A DNA stretch of 64,000 nucleotides, taken from contig NC_020126.1 in assembly GCF_000331735.1 (NCBI RefSeq), forward strand, positions 4,402,001-4,466,000, in the 5' to 3' direction. The stretch comes from Myxococcus stipitatus DSM 14675. Its GTDB lineage: Bacteria > Myxococcota > Myxococcia > Myxococcales > Myxococcaceae. Below are positions 36,628-52,765 of this stretch, piece by piece. The notes below the pieces were generated by a model. The model was not told where the DNA came from, did no database searches, and was given only the letters and a program-made list of their open reading frames with translations. Every line of letters starts with the position of its first letter. Positions within the stretch are counted from its first letter, which is position 1. Made by a program: the position numbers and the translations under genes.

Positions 36628-37169
36628 TGGCGATGAAATGGTACGTGGTCCACACCTACTCGAACTTCGAGAACCAGGCGAAGAAGAGCCTGGAGGAGAA
36701 GGTTCGCCTCGAGGGGCTGCAGGACCAGTTCGGTGAGATCCTCATCCCCATGGAGCAGGTCGTGGAGATGGTGAAGGGCGAGAAGAAGACGTCTCGCCGC
36801 AAGTTCTTCCCGGGCTACATCTTCGTGCAGATGGAGCTGAATGACCGGACGCTCCACCTGGTGAAGAACACGCCGAAGATCACCGGGTTCCCTGGGACGG
36901 TGCAGAACCAGAACCCGCTGCCCATCTCCGACCAGGAAGTGGCTCGGCTCACGTCGCAGATCTCCGAGGGCACGCTCAAGCCGAAGCCCAAGGTGCAGTT
37001 CGACGACGGCGACACGGTGCGCGTCATTGACGGGCCCTTCGCCAACTTCAACGGCACGGTGGAGGAGGTCAACGCGGAGAAGGGTCGCGTGAAGGTGCTC
37101 GTGAGCATCTTCGGTCGCGCGACCCCCGTGGAACTCGACTTCATGCAGGTGGAGAAGACCACCGGCTAG
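36627..37169 (+). CDS. nusG: Transcription termination/antitermination factor NusG
   Basis: 180 aa from ATG at 36627, overlapping the secE stop by one base; the frame is open further upstream inside secE. The NGN domain is clear ([46 protein letters not shown]) and the KOW domain reads [23 protein letters not shown]...[23 protein letters not shown]. NusG links RNA polymerase to Rho or to the ribosome. secE-nusG precedes the rplKA unit with a 134-bp leader. Confidence 0.98.
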   Translation: MAMKWYVVHTYSNFENQAKKSLEEKVRLEGLQDQFGEILIPMEQVVEMVKGEKKTSRRKFFPGYIFVQMELNDRTLHLVKNTPKITGFPGTVQNQNPLPISDQEVARLTSQISEGTLKPKPKVQFDDGDTVRVIDGPFANFNGTVEEVNAEKGRVKVLVSIFGRATPVELDFMQVEKTTG

Positions 37170-37211
37170 TTTTTCGTGGGCGACTCGGATAGAGCGCGCC
37201 CCGAGCAGTCT

Positions 37212-37267
37212 CCGTGCCCTCCGGGGCACGGTCCCATGGGTGGGAGGGTCTTCCCGTCTGAAGACCC
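37212..37267 (+). promoter_or_regulatory. Paired hairpins in the rplKA leader
   Basis: CCGTGCCC (37212-37219) pairs with GGGCACGG (37224-37231), and GGGTCTTC (37246-37253) pairs with GAAGACCC (37260-37267). Both stems are perfect 8-bp and lie 40-90 nt before rplK. In other bacteria L1 represses its own rplKA mRNA through a leader stem mimicking its 23S rRNA site; these hairpins are candidates for that element. Confidence 0.4.
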
Positions 37268-37303
37268 GTTGGAACCACCCCCTCGAAAGGCAGTTGTCAG
37301 CCG

Positions 37304-37750
37304 ATGAAGAAGGTCACAGGACAGGTCAAGCTGCAGATTCCCGCCGGCAAGGCGAACCCCGCTCCGCCGATCGGCCCCGCGCTCGGTCAGCAGGGCGTGA
37401 ACATCATGGAGTTCTGCAAGCAGTTCAACGCGAAGACCCAGGCGGAGGCGAAGGAGGGGCTGATCATCCCGGTGATCATCACCGTCTATCAGGACCGCTC
37501 CTTCACGTTCATCCTCAAGACGCCTCCGGCGGCCGTCCTCATCAAGAAGGCGGCGGGCCTGCACACCGAGAAGAAGAAGGGCTCGGGCGCGAAGAAGCCT
37601 GGCAAGGAGAAGGTGGGGCAGATCACCCGGGCGCAGCTCGAGGAGATCGCCAAGAAGAAGATTCAGGACACCACCGCCGCGTCGCTTGAAGCCTGCATGA
37701 ACACCATTGCTGGCACCGCGCGCTCCATGGGCATCGACGTCGTCGGCTAA
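37304..37750 (+). CDS. rplK: Ribosomal protein uL11
   Basis: 148 aa. L11 forms the GTPase-associated stalk base with L10 and 23S rRNA, and is needed for the stringent response through RelA. Conserved features: [73 protein letters not shown] and the C-terminal rRNA-binding domain ending [25 protein letters not shown]. First gene of rplK-rplA, 33 bp before rplA. Confidence 0.99.
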   Translation: MKKVTGQVKLQIPAGKANPAPPIGPALGQQGVNIMEFCKQFNAKTQAEAKEGLIIPVIITVYQDRSFTFILKTPPAAVLIKKAAGLHTEKKKGSGAKKPGKEKVGQITRAQLEEIAKKKIQDTTAASLEACMNTIAGTARSMGIDVVG

Positions 37751-37783
37751 GCCGCCGCCCACTCACGGACGAGGATTTCTGTC

Positions 37784-38497
37784 ATGGCTCAGAATGGGAA
37801 GAAGTTCCGTGCGGCTGCCGCGATGGTGGACCGCGAGAAGCGCTACTCGGTTGCCGAGGGCTTTCAGCTTCTGAAGAAGACGGTGGATGCGCGCGCGTCG
37901 AAGTATGACCAGACGGTCGACGTCGCCATCAACCTGGGTGTGGACCCCAAGCACGCGGACCAGATGGTCCGTGGCGCCGTGGTTCTCCCCAACGGTACGG
38001 GCGCCACCGTGCGCGTGGCCGTGTTCGCGAAGGGCGAGCGCGCCACCGAGGCCACCAACGCCGGCGCCGACGTCGTGGGTGCCGAGGACCTCCAGAAGCG
38101 CATCGAGGAGGGCTTCCTCGACTTCGACACCGTCATCGCCACCCCGGACATGATGGGTGTCGTGGGTCGCCTCGGTAAGGTGCTCGGTCCCCGCGGCCTC
38201 ATGCCGAACCCGAAGGTCGGCACGGTGACCATGGACGTGGCCAAGGCCATCCGCGACGCGAAGGGCGGTAAGGTCGACTTCCGCGTGGAGAAGGCCGGCA
38301 TCGTTCACGCGAAGATGGGCAAGGCGTCGTTCGCGGCGGACAAGCTCGAGGGCAACTTCAACGCGCTGGTGGACCTGGTGATGAAGCTCAAGCCGGCCAC
38401 CGCCAAGGGCGTGTATCTGAAGGGGATTGCCATCTCGACGACGATGGGCCCGGGTATCAAGATCGATACCCAGGAGATTCTGGCCCGTCACCGGTAG
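37784..38497 (+). CDS. rplA: Ribosomal protein uL1
   Basis: 237 aa. L1 forms the mobile L1 stalk and is usually the translational repressor of rplKA. Typical segments: [100 protein letters not shown], and [20 protein letters not shown]. Followed by two hairpins, the second a complete terminator, before the rplJL part. Confidence 0.99.
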   Translation: MAQNGKKFRAAAAMVDREKRYSVAEGFQLLKKTVDARASKYDQTVDVAINLGVDPKHADQMVRGAVVLPNGTGATVRVAVFAKGERATEATNAGADVVGAEDLQKRIEEGFLDFDTVIATPDMMGVVGRLGKVLGPRGLMPNPKVGTVTMDVAKAIRDAKGGKVDFRVEKAGIVHAKMGKASFAADKLEGNFNALVDLVMKLKPATAKGVYLKGIAISTTMGPGIKIDTQEILARHR

Positions 38498-38516
38498 GCG
38501 GACAGGGGTCTGGCGG

Positions 38517-38549
38517 CCGTTCCTACCCCGCACCGGGGTGGCGGAACGG
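38517..38549 (+). repeat. Hairpin just after rplA
   Basis: CCGTTCC (38517-38523) pairs with GGAACGG (38543-38549); inside it ACCCCG (38525-38530) pairs with CGGGGT (38534-38539). A stable two-part stem-loop without a U-run, 20 bp after the rplA stop; possible RNA-processing or 3'-end protecting element. Confidence 0.5.
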
Positions 38550-38594
38550 CTGCCTGCCTGACGCCTCAGGTTCGAAAGTTCTGGATCTTTGCTG

Positions 38595-38622
38595 AAGCCG
38601 GGGGTATAGGCCCCCGGCTTTT
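38595..38622 (+). terminator. Intrinsic terminator between rplA and rplJ
   Basis: AAGCCGGGGG (38595-38604) and CCCCCGGCTT (38611-38620) form a perfect 10-bp stem with loop TATAGG, followed by TT. It divides the L11/L1 unit from the L10/L12-RNA polymerase unit, so the latter must have its own promoter or depend on read-through. Confidence 0.8.
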
Positions 38623-38638
38623 GCAATTGGAGCGCCAC

Positions 38639-38880
38639 GTCATGAGACGGGCGTTTCCGACCTGGTTCATGACAGCAGGGACCCGGTCAGAGGAGAAGTG
38701 CCCCGTTGGGAACCGGGTGAATCCGGTCGGGTCATGGCTTCCTCTGTCGGGTTCAAACGGCCGAAAGGCCAGCCCTGCCGAGACTGGAGGTGCGGTGTGG
38801 TGTCTCTCGGAGACTCCTCTCGCTCTGCCACTTTGGCCCAGGCATCACGCCCATCGGAAGGTGGGCCAGTAAGGAGGTGA
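38639..38880 (+). promoter_or_regulatory. Structured rplJ leader, candidate L10 autoregulatory region
   Basis: The ~265 nt before rplJ hold several pairings. GTCATGA (38639-38645) pairs with TCATGAC (38667-38673); CAGAGGA (38688-38694) with TCCTCTG (38740-38746); TGGCCCA (38834-38840) with TGGGCCA (38862-38868), the last just before the Shine-Dalgarno. In other bacteria L10(L12)4 binds such a leader through a kink-turn and represses translation of rplJL. The leader ends in AAGGAGGTGA (38871-38880), a full 10-base match to the 16S anti-SD. Confidence 0.55.
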
Positions 38881-38886
38881 GTCAAA

Positions 38887-39408
38887 GTGCTGAAGAGCGA
38901 GAAGGAGGAGATGATCAAGGAACTCCACGAGAAGTTCTCGCGGACCAAGTCGGCTGTTGTCGCTGAGTTCTCCAAGGTGGATGTGGAGACGGTGACGAAG
39001 CTCCGCAAGAAGTTCCGTGAGGGCGGCGTCGAGTACAAGGTCATCAAGAACACGCTGGCGCGCCGTGCCGCGCAGGGCACGGACGTGGCTGTCATCGCTG
39101 ATGACTTCACGGGTCCGGTGGCTCTGTGCCTGAGCTACGGCGACGTGGTGGCCCCGGCGAAGATCCTGACCGAGTTCACGAAGGACCTCGAGGACAAGAT
39201 CAAGATCCGCAGCGCCGTGGTCGACGGCCGCAAGGTCGACGTCAACGGTGTCAAGCAGCTGGCGAAGCTGCCGGGTCTCAACGAGCTCCGGGCGCAGCTG
39301 CTCGGGATGCTCAACCAGCCTGCTGGCAAGCTGGTTCGGACGATTGCAGCTCCGGGTTCCCAGCTCGCGCGGGTCATCCAGGCCCACGCGGACAAGTCGC
39401 AGGGTTAG
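38887..39408 (+). CDS. rplJ: Ribosomal protein uL10
   Basis: 173 aa from GTG at 38887, fixed by the perfect AAGGAGGTGA six bases upstream. L10 anchors the L7/L12 dimers to the ribosomal stalk. Features: LKSEKEEMIKELHEKFSRTKSAVVAEFSKVDVETVTKLRKKFREGGVEYKV, KNTLARRAAQ, PVALCLSYGDVVAPAKILTEF, and the long C-terminal helix that binds L12 (LAKLPGLNELRAQLLGMLNQ). GTG starts are less usual for such highly expressed genes but fit the strong Shine-Dalgarno. Confidence 0.98.
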   Translation: MLKSEKEEMIKELHEKFSRTKSAVVAEFSKVDVETVTKLRKKFREGGVEYKVIKNTLARRAAQGTDVAVIADDFTGPVALCLSYGDVVAPAKILTEFTKDLEDKIKIRSAVVDGRKVDVNGVKQLAKLPGLNELRAQLLGMLNQPAGKLVRTIAAPGSQLARVIQAHADKSQG

Positions 39409-39446
39409 TTTCCCTGATTCATCCGAGAAGTTTCTCTACACCAACC

Positions 39447-39489
39447 TTGACGACCGTAGTTCCCACTCGGGAAGTAGGTCGTTAGTCAA
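39447..39489 (+). repeat. Hairpin in the rplJ-rplL spacer
   Basis: ACGACC (39450-39455) pairs with GGTCGT (39477-39482), with inner TTCCC (39460-39464) and GGGAA (39469-39473); flanking TTG/CAA bases extend it. It lies 20-60 nt before rplL and may be involved in message processing or in raising L12 translation above L10. Confidence 0.4.
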
Positions 39490-39509
39490 ACCCAGAAGGA
39501 CAAAGTTCC

Positions 39510-39884
39510 ATGGCTGACCTGAATGCAATCGTTGAGCAGCTCTCCGGCCTGACCATCATCGAGGCCGCCAACCTGGTGAAGGCCCTCGAGGAGAAGTGGG
39601 GCGTCTCCGCCGCCGCCGTCGCCGTCGCCGCTCCTGCGGGTGGCGCTGCGCCTGCTGCGGCCGTTGAGGAGAAGACGGAGTTCACGGTGGTGCTGTCGAA
39701 CGCCGGCGCCAACAAGATCAACGTCATCAAGGAGATCCGCGCCATCACCGGCCTGGGCCTGAAGGAGGCCAAGGACCTGGTCGAGGGCGCGCCCAAGACG
39801 GTCAAGGAGGGCGTCAACAAGGACGACGCCAAGAAGATCAAGGACCAGCTCGTTGCCGCTGGCGCCACCGTCGACATCAAGTAA
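39510..39884 (+). CDS. rplL: Ribosomal protein bL12 (L7/L12)
   Basis: 124 aa. N-terminal dimerisation helices ([31 protein letters not shown]), an Ala/Gly/Pro hinge ([20 protein letters not shown]) and the C-terminal factor-binding domain ([57 protein letters not shown]). It recruits translation factors to the ribosome and is present in several copies per ribosome. GAAGGA precedes the ATG. Confidence 0.99.
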   Translation: MADLNAIVEQLSGLTIIEAANLVKALEEKWGVSAAAVAVAAPAGGAAPAAAVEEKTEFTVVLSNAGANKINVIKEIRAITGLGLKEAKDLVEGAPKTVKEGVNKDDAKKIKDQLVAAGATVDIK

Positions 39885-39895
39885 GTCGTACAGGG

Positions 39896-39978
39896 GCTGC
39901 TTGTTTTCCGGGATTTTCCAAGCAGCTTCCTGACCGAACGTGCAGGCCGGCGCTCCCAGTGCGGGGGGTGCCGGCTTT
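39896..39978 (+). terminator. Two hairpins between rplL and rpoB (processing/attenuation region)
   Basis: GCTGCTTG (39896-39903) pairs with CAAGCAGC (39919-39926). Further on GCCGGC (39946-39951) pairs with GCCGGC (39970-39975), followed by TTTGCCCGTTT. The second is terminator-like. In E. coli the same interval has an attenuator and an RNase III site that reduce rpoBC expression relative to the ribosomal proteins; the arrangement here looks equivalent. Confidence 0.55.
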
Positions 39979-40062
39979 GCCCGTTTGACCTTTGCAAATT
40001 TCCCGGCGCCGCCGCGCGTTACTGAAGTTTGCCCCGCCCGAGCAGCCGTCCCCGGAGCCAGA

Positions 40063-44292
<4,230 letters not shown>

Positions 44293-44314
44293 GGTAGCCG
44301 GAGCGCCCGCCTGA

Positions 44315-44355
44315 CCGGCCGCCCGCCACCCTCCAACGAGGGTGGGCGCGGCCGG
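44315..44355 (+). repeat. Large hairpin in the rpoB-rpoC spacer
   Basis: CCACCCTC pairs with GAGGGTGG around CAAC, and outer CCGGCC (44315-44320) pairs with the GGCCGG that ends at 44355, with a small internal loop. No U-run. A candidate processing or stabilising structure between the two subunit messages. Confidence 0.5.
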
Positions 44356-44423
44356 GTCTGGGGCGGGGGCCCGAATCACTGGCGTTCCCCAAGGGGGACG
44401 CCTCACGAGATTTCGGAGGCAAC

Positions 44424-48635
<4,212 letters not shown>

Positions 48636-48675
48636 GCGCCACCCGCCACCCTCACCGGTGGCCCCCTGATTCCCG

Positions 48676-48715
48676 CCGCCGTCTCGGTTCCGCACCGAGG
48701 CGGCGGTTTTGTTTT
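48676..48715 (+). terminator. Intrinsic terminator after rpoC
   Basis: CCGCCGTCTCGG (48676-48687) pairs with CCGAGGCGGCGG (48695-48706; one G-U) over a 7-nt loop, followed by TTTTGTTTT. Canonical strong terminator closing the rplJL-rpoBC unit. Confidence 0.95.
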
Positions 48716-48751
48716 CCGACCTTGGTAGTCATGTTTTCCGGGACGTCTTCC

Positions 48752-48780
48752 TTGACGTTCATGGCGCGACGCGTTAAGTT
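48752..48780 (+). promoter_or_regulatory. Promoter of the coiled-coil protein gene
   Basis: TTGACG (48752-48757), 17-nt spacer, TAAGTT (48775-48780). Predicted start near 48787, about 60 nt before the ATG at 48847; the leader carries GGGGAGG. Confidence 0.6.
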
Positions 48781-48846
48781 TTGCGCAGAGAGTTTCGACA
48801 CACTGAGTCGATTCCCGGCGATGCCGGGAGCAAAGGGGAGGACCAC

Positions 48847-49323
48847 ATGACCACGACGAACCAGGCGGAGACGAACCCGGAGCAGGCCACCACCGCCGAG
48901 GCGGCGAAGAGCGGTCTGTCGAACGTCGAAGGATTCCTGAAGGCCCAGCTCGCCCAGGCGCAGAAGCGAATCGAGGAGCTGGAAGGGGAGGCTGGCAAGG
49001 TCGTGAAGGCGCTGGACGCCCGCCGGCTGGAGGCCACCAAGGAGGCTCAGGCCCTGTGGACGAAGGTCCAGGCCGGGGAGCTGCTGGCGGACCCCCGCGT
49101 GAAGGAGCTGGGCAAGAAGGTGGATGCGGCCGGTGCGGAGCTGCGCAAGCGCTTCGACGGGCTGCAGACGAAGGTCGTGGAGACGGTGGGCGTCGCCAGC
49201 CAGTCGCAGCTCCAGGAGATCAACAAGGAGCTGGCCAAGCTCTCCGCGAAGGTGGACTCGCTGCTCAAGCCCATCCGCCGCCAGGGCTCCTCGAAGGACT
49301 CCGAGACGTCGCCGCGCGCCTGA
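48847..49323 (+). CDS. Coiled-coil, phasin-like/histone-like small protein
   Basis: 158 aa from ATG at 48847 with GGGGAGG upstream. After a polar N-terminus it is almost entirely helical: FLKAQLAQAQKRIEELEGEA, LDARRLEATKEAQALWTKVQ, VKELGKKVDAAGAELRKRFD, QLQEINKELAKLSAKVDSLL, ending in a basic, Ser-rich tail (KPIRRQGSSKDSETSPRA). Heptads support a coiled coil. The style is that of phasin/polyhydroxyalkanoate granule-associated proteins, and the next gene is also phasin-like, but a nucleoid- or envelope-associated coiled coil is equally possible. It has its own promoter after the rpoC terminator. Confidence 0.8.
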   Translation: MTTTNQAETNPEQATTAEAAKSGLSNVEGFLKAQLAQAQKRIEELEGEAGKVVKALDARRLEATKEAQALWTKVQAGELLADPRVKELGKKVDAAGAELRKRFDGLQTKVVETVGVASQSQLQEINKELAKLSAKVDSLLKPIRRQGSSKDSETSPRA

Positions 49324-49493
49324 GAACGCCGCGTTGTTGACGGATGGTGTCCCCTCACCACTCCAGCAGTGGACATGGAGCAGGCGAGGGGGCTCGTTCT
49401 CGTTTCCTTCACCCCGGGGGTGTGATTACGTGGCAGGTCCGTCGTCCGTTGAACGCCTGCCTGCCTGGTTACACCCTCTCCCGGAGAGACCCA

Positions 49494-49844
49494 TTGGACA
49501 ACAAGCCTGAGGCCCCCCGAGAGAAGAACCCTGTCACAGAAACTTTCGAGCGCATCTGGAGTCAGGCGCTCCTGGCTGTGAACACGGCGGAAGAAGAAGC
49601 CTCCCGCGCGGTGCAGAAGGTGGCGGCGGTCGCGGGCTGGAGCCAGGACGAGGTGAAGCGCCAGGCGCAAGCGTTCTCGGACCGGCTGGCCGGGCACCGC
49701 AAGGACCTGGAGCACAACGTGGAGGACCGTGTCCGGGCCGCCCTGTTGCTGATGAAGCTGCCCCGACGTGAGGAACTCCAAGCCTTTGGGAGCCGGTTGG
49801 ACCGCCTGGCCGAACGCATCCAGGACCTGGAGCACCGCAAGTGA
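49494..49844 (+). CDS. Phasin-family-like protein (TTG start)
   Basis: 116 aa from TTG at 49494, chosen because CCGGAGAG lies 8 nt upstream and the frame above it (to 49344) lacks coding character. Sequence: LDNKPEAPREKNPVTETFERIWSQALLAVNTAEEEASRAVQKVAAV, then GWSQDEVKRQAQAFSDRLAG, HRKDLEHNVEDRVRAALLLM, KLPRREELQAFGSRLDRLAE and RIQDLEHRK. The long amphipathic helices followed by a leucine-zipper-like end match the phasin/poly granule-associated protein pattern (PhaF/PhaI-like). Its stop overlaps the start of the transglycosylase gene (GTGA), so the two are translationally coupled. Confidence 0.75.
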   Translation: MDNKPEAPREKNPVTETFERIWSQALLAVNTAEEEASRAVQKVAAVAGWSQDEVKRQAQAFSDRLAGHRKDLEHNVEDRVRAALLLMKLPRREELQAFGSRLDRLAERIQDLEHRK

Positions 49845-50590
49845 CGAACCCCGCCCCCTCGGGCGGGAGGTCTTTCGGCACGCGGTTCTTCGATTCTCTC
49901 CACGCCCTCAGCTCTGGCTGCTCCCGACTCCCCCTGCTGGCGGGAATGGCGCTCGTCGTCTCCGCGCGGCTCGTTCCGCTGCTGGAGGAGCGCCCCGTCC
50001 AGCCGGTGGTCCCCGAGCGTGTGGTCGCGGAGAGCGCATTTCCCGAGGCGTCGCTGATTGACGCCGTCCTCTCCCGGCGAGCCCCGGACCTGGGCCTCAC
50101 GCTGCGGCGGCAGTTGGGACAGGCCATCGCGGAGGAGGCTCAGACGGCGGGGTATGATCCGCTGCTCGTCCTGGCCCTCATCGACGTGGAGTCTGACTTC
50201 GCGGAGGAGGCTGTCTCCGAGAAGGGCGCGAAGGGGTTGATGCAGATCAAACCCAGCACGCTCCACTTCCTGGCGGAGAAGGCCGGGCTGCGGCTGTCCC
50301 GCGAGGAAGTGACGGCGGACACCGCCCTGTGTGTCCGGCTGGGCATCCGCTACCTGCGCTCGCTCCAGGACCGCTTCGGTGGGGACCTGGAGCTGGCGCT
50401 GATGGCCTACAACGCCGGGCCCACCCGCATTCGCAACGCCATCAAGCAGGGGGAGCTGGAGCGGTTCCGGCGGTACCCTCGGGCCGTGCGGCGCGACTTC
50501 CGCAGGTTCAGGGAAGGGCATGGCCTGGGCGGGGACTGGGCACTGGCCCAGCGCGAGGCCCCCGGCGCCGACGTCGAACCCACCCCCTGA
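49841..50590 (+). CDS. Membrane-anchored lytic transglycosylase (SLT domain)
   Basis: 249 aa from GTG at 49841, overlapping the preceding stop. A hydrophobic segment at ~31-46 (LPLLAGMALVVSARLV) serves as signal anchor. The SLT/goose-lysozyme-like domain spans ~90-235: IAEEAQTAGYDPLLVLALIDVESDF with the catalytic Glu of the ES motif, SEKGAKGLMQIKPSTLHFLA (GLMQ motif), VRLGIRYLRSLQDRFGGDLE, LALMAYNAGPTRIRNA (AYNAG motif). These enzymes cleave the MurNAc-GlcNAc bond of peptidoglycan with 1,6-anhydro formation. Coupling to a phasin-like gene is unusual. Confidence 0.92.
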   Translation: MTNPAPSGGRSFGTRFFDSLHALSSGCSRLPLLAGMALVVSARLVPLLEERPVQPVVPERVVAESAFPEASLIDAVLSRRAPDLGLTLRRQLGQAIAEEAQTAGYDPLLVLALIDVESDFAEEAVSEKGAKGLMQIKPSTLHFLAEKAGLRLSREEVTADTALCVRLGIRYLRSLQDRFGGDLELALMAYNAGPTRIRNAIKQGELERFRRYPRAVRRDFRRFREGHGLGGDWALAQREAPGADVEPTP

Positions 50591-50716
50591 CAAGCCCGTG
50601 AATCTCCAGGCGCCTCGGCCGCTCCAAGCGGACGCATGTGCGCCTTGTCCCATCCTTCAGGGTGCGCTAAGCGTTGCAAGTGCCCGGGACTGTTGGAGAT
50701 TCCGAGGAGAGACACC

Positions 50717-51448
50717 ATGACTCGCCCGTTTTCGAGCTCGGCGCTCGTCGCCGCCCTGGTCGCGATGAGTCCGATGGGAGCCCTGGCTGGCTCCGTCTAT
50801 CTCAACGGTGTGCTGATTGACGGCGTCACGAACCAACGGTTCGAGAAGGCCACCGTCCGCATCGACGAGGCTGGCAATGTCCACATCGAGGCCGCGGGCT
50901 ACCGCGTCTCGACCGTGAACACACAGCCCCCCGCGCAGGCCCCCATCGCCCCGGCGAAGCCCGCCGCGCCCGAGTCCACCGCACCCGCCACGGCTCCGGC
51001 GACGCCTCCCTCGAGTCCGGGCGCGGCGTCGAGCGCCACTCCGCCCGCGGCCTCCACGCCGCCCGTCGCGGCGCAGCCTCGGCCGGACCGCATCACCCAG
51101 CGCTACTGGCTGGTGACGGAGCAGACGGTGCCGGGGATGACGGACTACGACATCGACGTGTACGTGAACTCCCGGTGGCTCCGGAAGCTGCGGGGCAACG
51201 ACGACCAGGTGGTCACCGACATCACCAAGCACCTGCAGCCCGGCGGCAACCAGGTGATGCTGATGGCCCGGAAAATCGTCGGTGGGCAGAAGCGCAGCGA
51301 TTCGCCCAAGCACGTGTTCCGGGTCATCATCGGGGAAGGGAACGAGGGCGGTGGGAACGTGATGATCGACAACCCCCTCATCCGCTTCCAGACGACGGCG
51401 GCGGAGTCGAAGGACGTCACGCAGGAGTACACCCTCACCACGCGCTGA
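50717..51448 (+). CDS. Secreted protein of unknown function
   Basis: 243 aa from ATG at 50717 with GAGGAGAG upstream. Signal peptide ~1-24 (cleavage after GALA). Domain 1 (~25-68): GSVYLNGVLIDGVTNQRFEK, ATVRIDEAGNVHIEAAGYRV, a small beta domain reminiscent of PEGA-type repeats. Then a ~60-residue Ala/Pro/Ser linker. Domain 2 (~130-225) is beta-rich: ITQRYWLVTEQTVPGMTDYD, IDVYVNSRWLRKLRGNDDQV, VTDITKHLQPGGNQVMLMAR, HVFRVIIGEGNEGGGNVMID. No named family. It lies 31 bp before the next small gene and about 0.5 kb before tgl on the same strand. Confidence 0.8.
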   Translation: MTRPFSSSALVAALVAMSPMGALAGSVYLNGVLIDGVTNQRFEKATVRIDEAGNVHIEAAGYRVSTVNTQPPAQAPIAPAKPAAPESTAPATAPATPPSSPGAASSATPPAASTPPVAAQPRPDRITQRYWLVTEQTVPGMTDYDIDVYVNSRWLRKLRGNDDQVVTDITKHLQPGGNQVMLMARKIVGGQKRSDSPKHVFRVIIGEGNEGGGNVMIDNPLIRFQTTAAESKDVTQEYTLTTR

Positions 51449-51478
51449 CGGGGCAGAGGGTCACGGAGAAGACACGTC

Positions 51479-51943
51479 GTGTTCAACCTGGACGAGCGCT
51501 ACCGCGGCCTTCCCGCGACGCGTGAGCAGATCCTCGCGCTGCACACCTCCCTCAATGCGCCGCATGTGGCCATCCCTGGGAAGCAGGCGGGGCCCTCGCA
51601 GGCGTTCGTGGTGGGGCTGCGCGGAGGGCAGGGGGCGGCCGTCTTCGTGTACCTCTACCTGGCCGAGGCCGAGGACTGCGCCGTGTACCTGTCCGGCCGC
51701 CGCAACATGACGGCGGATGAGTACCGCGACGACGAGAGCGAGGCGCTGGCCTTCGTCGAGTCGCTCGGCTTCATGATGGACGACGCCAACTGGCGGGCCC
51801 AGCCCGCGGAGCAGCAGGACGAGCTGCTCAAGACGTTGCCCGTCTTCTTCAAGGACCCGAAGCAGGTGCCCGCGGTGAAGGCTCGCGCGGAAGAGAAGAA
51901 GAACGTCACCACCACGTTGGGCCGTTTCCTCGCGGCCTTCTGA
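51479..51943 (+). CDS. Small unknown cytoplasmic protein upstream of tgl
   Basis: 154 aa from GTG at 51479 (AGAGGG further upstream). No signal peptide. Segments: FNLDERYRGLPATREQILAL, GPSQAFVVGLRGGQGAAVFV, YLYLAEAEDCAVYLSGRRNM, TADEYRDDESEALAFVESLG, FMMDDANWRAQPAEQQDELL, and a basic C-terminus (VKARAEEKKNVTTTLGRFLA). It looks like a mixed alpha/beta globular protein. I do not recognise a family. It ends 41 bp before the tgl start and is probably co-transcribed with tgl. Confidence 0.78.
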   Translation: MFNLDERYRGLPATREQILALHTSLNAPHVAIPGKQAGPSQAFVVGLRGGQGAAVFVYLYLAEAEDCAVYLSGRRNMTADEYRDDESEALAFVESLGFMMDDANWRAQPAEQQDELLKTLPVFFKDPKQVPAVKARAEEKKNVTTTLGRFLAAF

Positions 51944-51984
51944 GTCCGTCCCCCCATCCCTTTTCCTCGTCGAGAATCATCCCC

Positions 51985-52746
51985 ATGCTCCGGCTTGCCT
52001 CCGCGTCCTGTTCCCTCGCGCTCCTCCTGGCGCTCTCCGGCTGTGCCCATGTCCCTTCGGAGAAGGAGCGCCGTCTCGCGGAGATTCATTACGACCTGGC
52101 CATCACCGCCCAGCAGGACGGGCACATCCAGGACGCGGTTCGCGAGCTGGGCGTCGCGCTGAAGAACGACCCGGACTACCCCGAGGCCAACAACGCGATG
52201 GGCGTGCTGATGCACCTGGTCTTCCAGCGGCACAACGAGGCGGCCGAGCACTACCAGCGCGCGCTGAAGGTCCGGCCCAACTTCTCGGAGGCCCGCACCA
52301 ACCTGGCCAACGTGCACCTGGACCAGGGGAACTACGACGAGGCCATCAAGCTCTACGAGCTGGTCCTCAACGACATGACCTACCTGACGCCCTACATCGC
52401 GCAGGGCAACCTGGGCTGGGCGCTCTACAAGAAGGGGGAGACGGAGCGCGGGGTGGGCAGCCTGAAGGCGGCGGTGACGACGAACCCGGGCTTCTGCATG
52501 GGTTACCGCAACCTGGGCATCATCTTCGACGAGACGGGCCGCACCGAGGACTCGTGCCGGCAGCTCACCCGCTTCCGGGAGACGTGCCCCGAGGTGGCCG
52601 AGGCGTACATGCGCGAAGGCGTGTGTCTGGCCAAGCTGGGCCAGGCGGATGCCGCCAAGCAGTCCTTCGCGGTGTGCGAGACGAAGGCCAAGCCCGCCGA
52701 GCAGGGAATCAAGGACGACTGCCGAAGGCTGCTCGAAAAGCTCTAG
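51985..52746 (+). CDS. tgl: Type IV pilus pilotin lipoprotein Tgl
   Basis: 253 aa, the length known for Myxococcus Tgl. Lipoprotein signal MLRLASASCSLALLLALSGC with acylated Cys20, then six TPR-like repeats: AEIHYDLAITAQQDGHIQDA, AVRELGVALKNDPDYPEANN, EAAEHYQRALKVRPNFSEAR, EAIKLYELVLNDMTYLTPYI, GNLGWALYKKGETERGVGSL, GYRNLGIIFDETGRTEDSCR, and a Cys-containing end (DSCRQ, ETCPE, GVCLA, AVCETKAK). Tgl is the outer-membrane pilotin that allows PilQ secretin to assemble for social motility; it can be transferred between cells by outer-membrane exchange. The neighbouring genes (unknown, HTH-membrane protein, recO) agree with a conserved chromosomal setting. PilF-like TPR pilotin is the fallback name. 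Confidence 0.88.
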   Translation: MLRLASASCSLALLLALSGCAHVPSEKERRLAEIHYDLAITAQQDGHIQDAVRELGVALKNDPDYPEANNAMGVLMHLVFQRHNEAAEHYQRALKVRPNFSEARTNLANVHLDQGNYDEAIKLYELVLNDMTYLTPYIAQGNLGWALYKKGETERGVGSLKAAVTTNPGFCMGYRNLGIIFDETGRTEDSCRQLTRFRETCPEVAEAYMREGVCLAKLGQADAAKQSFAVCETKAKPAEQGIKDDCRRLLEKL

Positions 52747-52765
52747 TCTGCTATCTGGGCGCACC

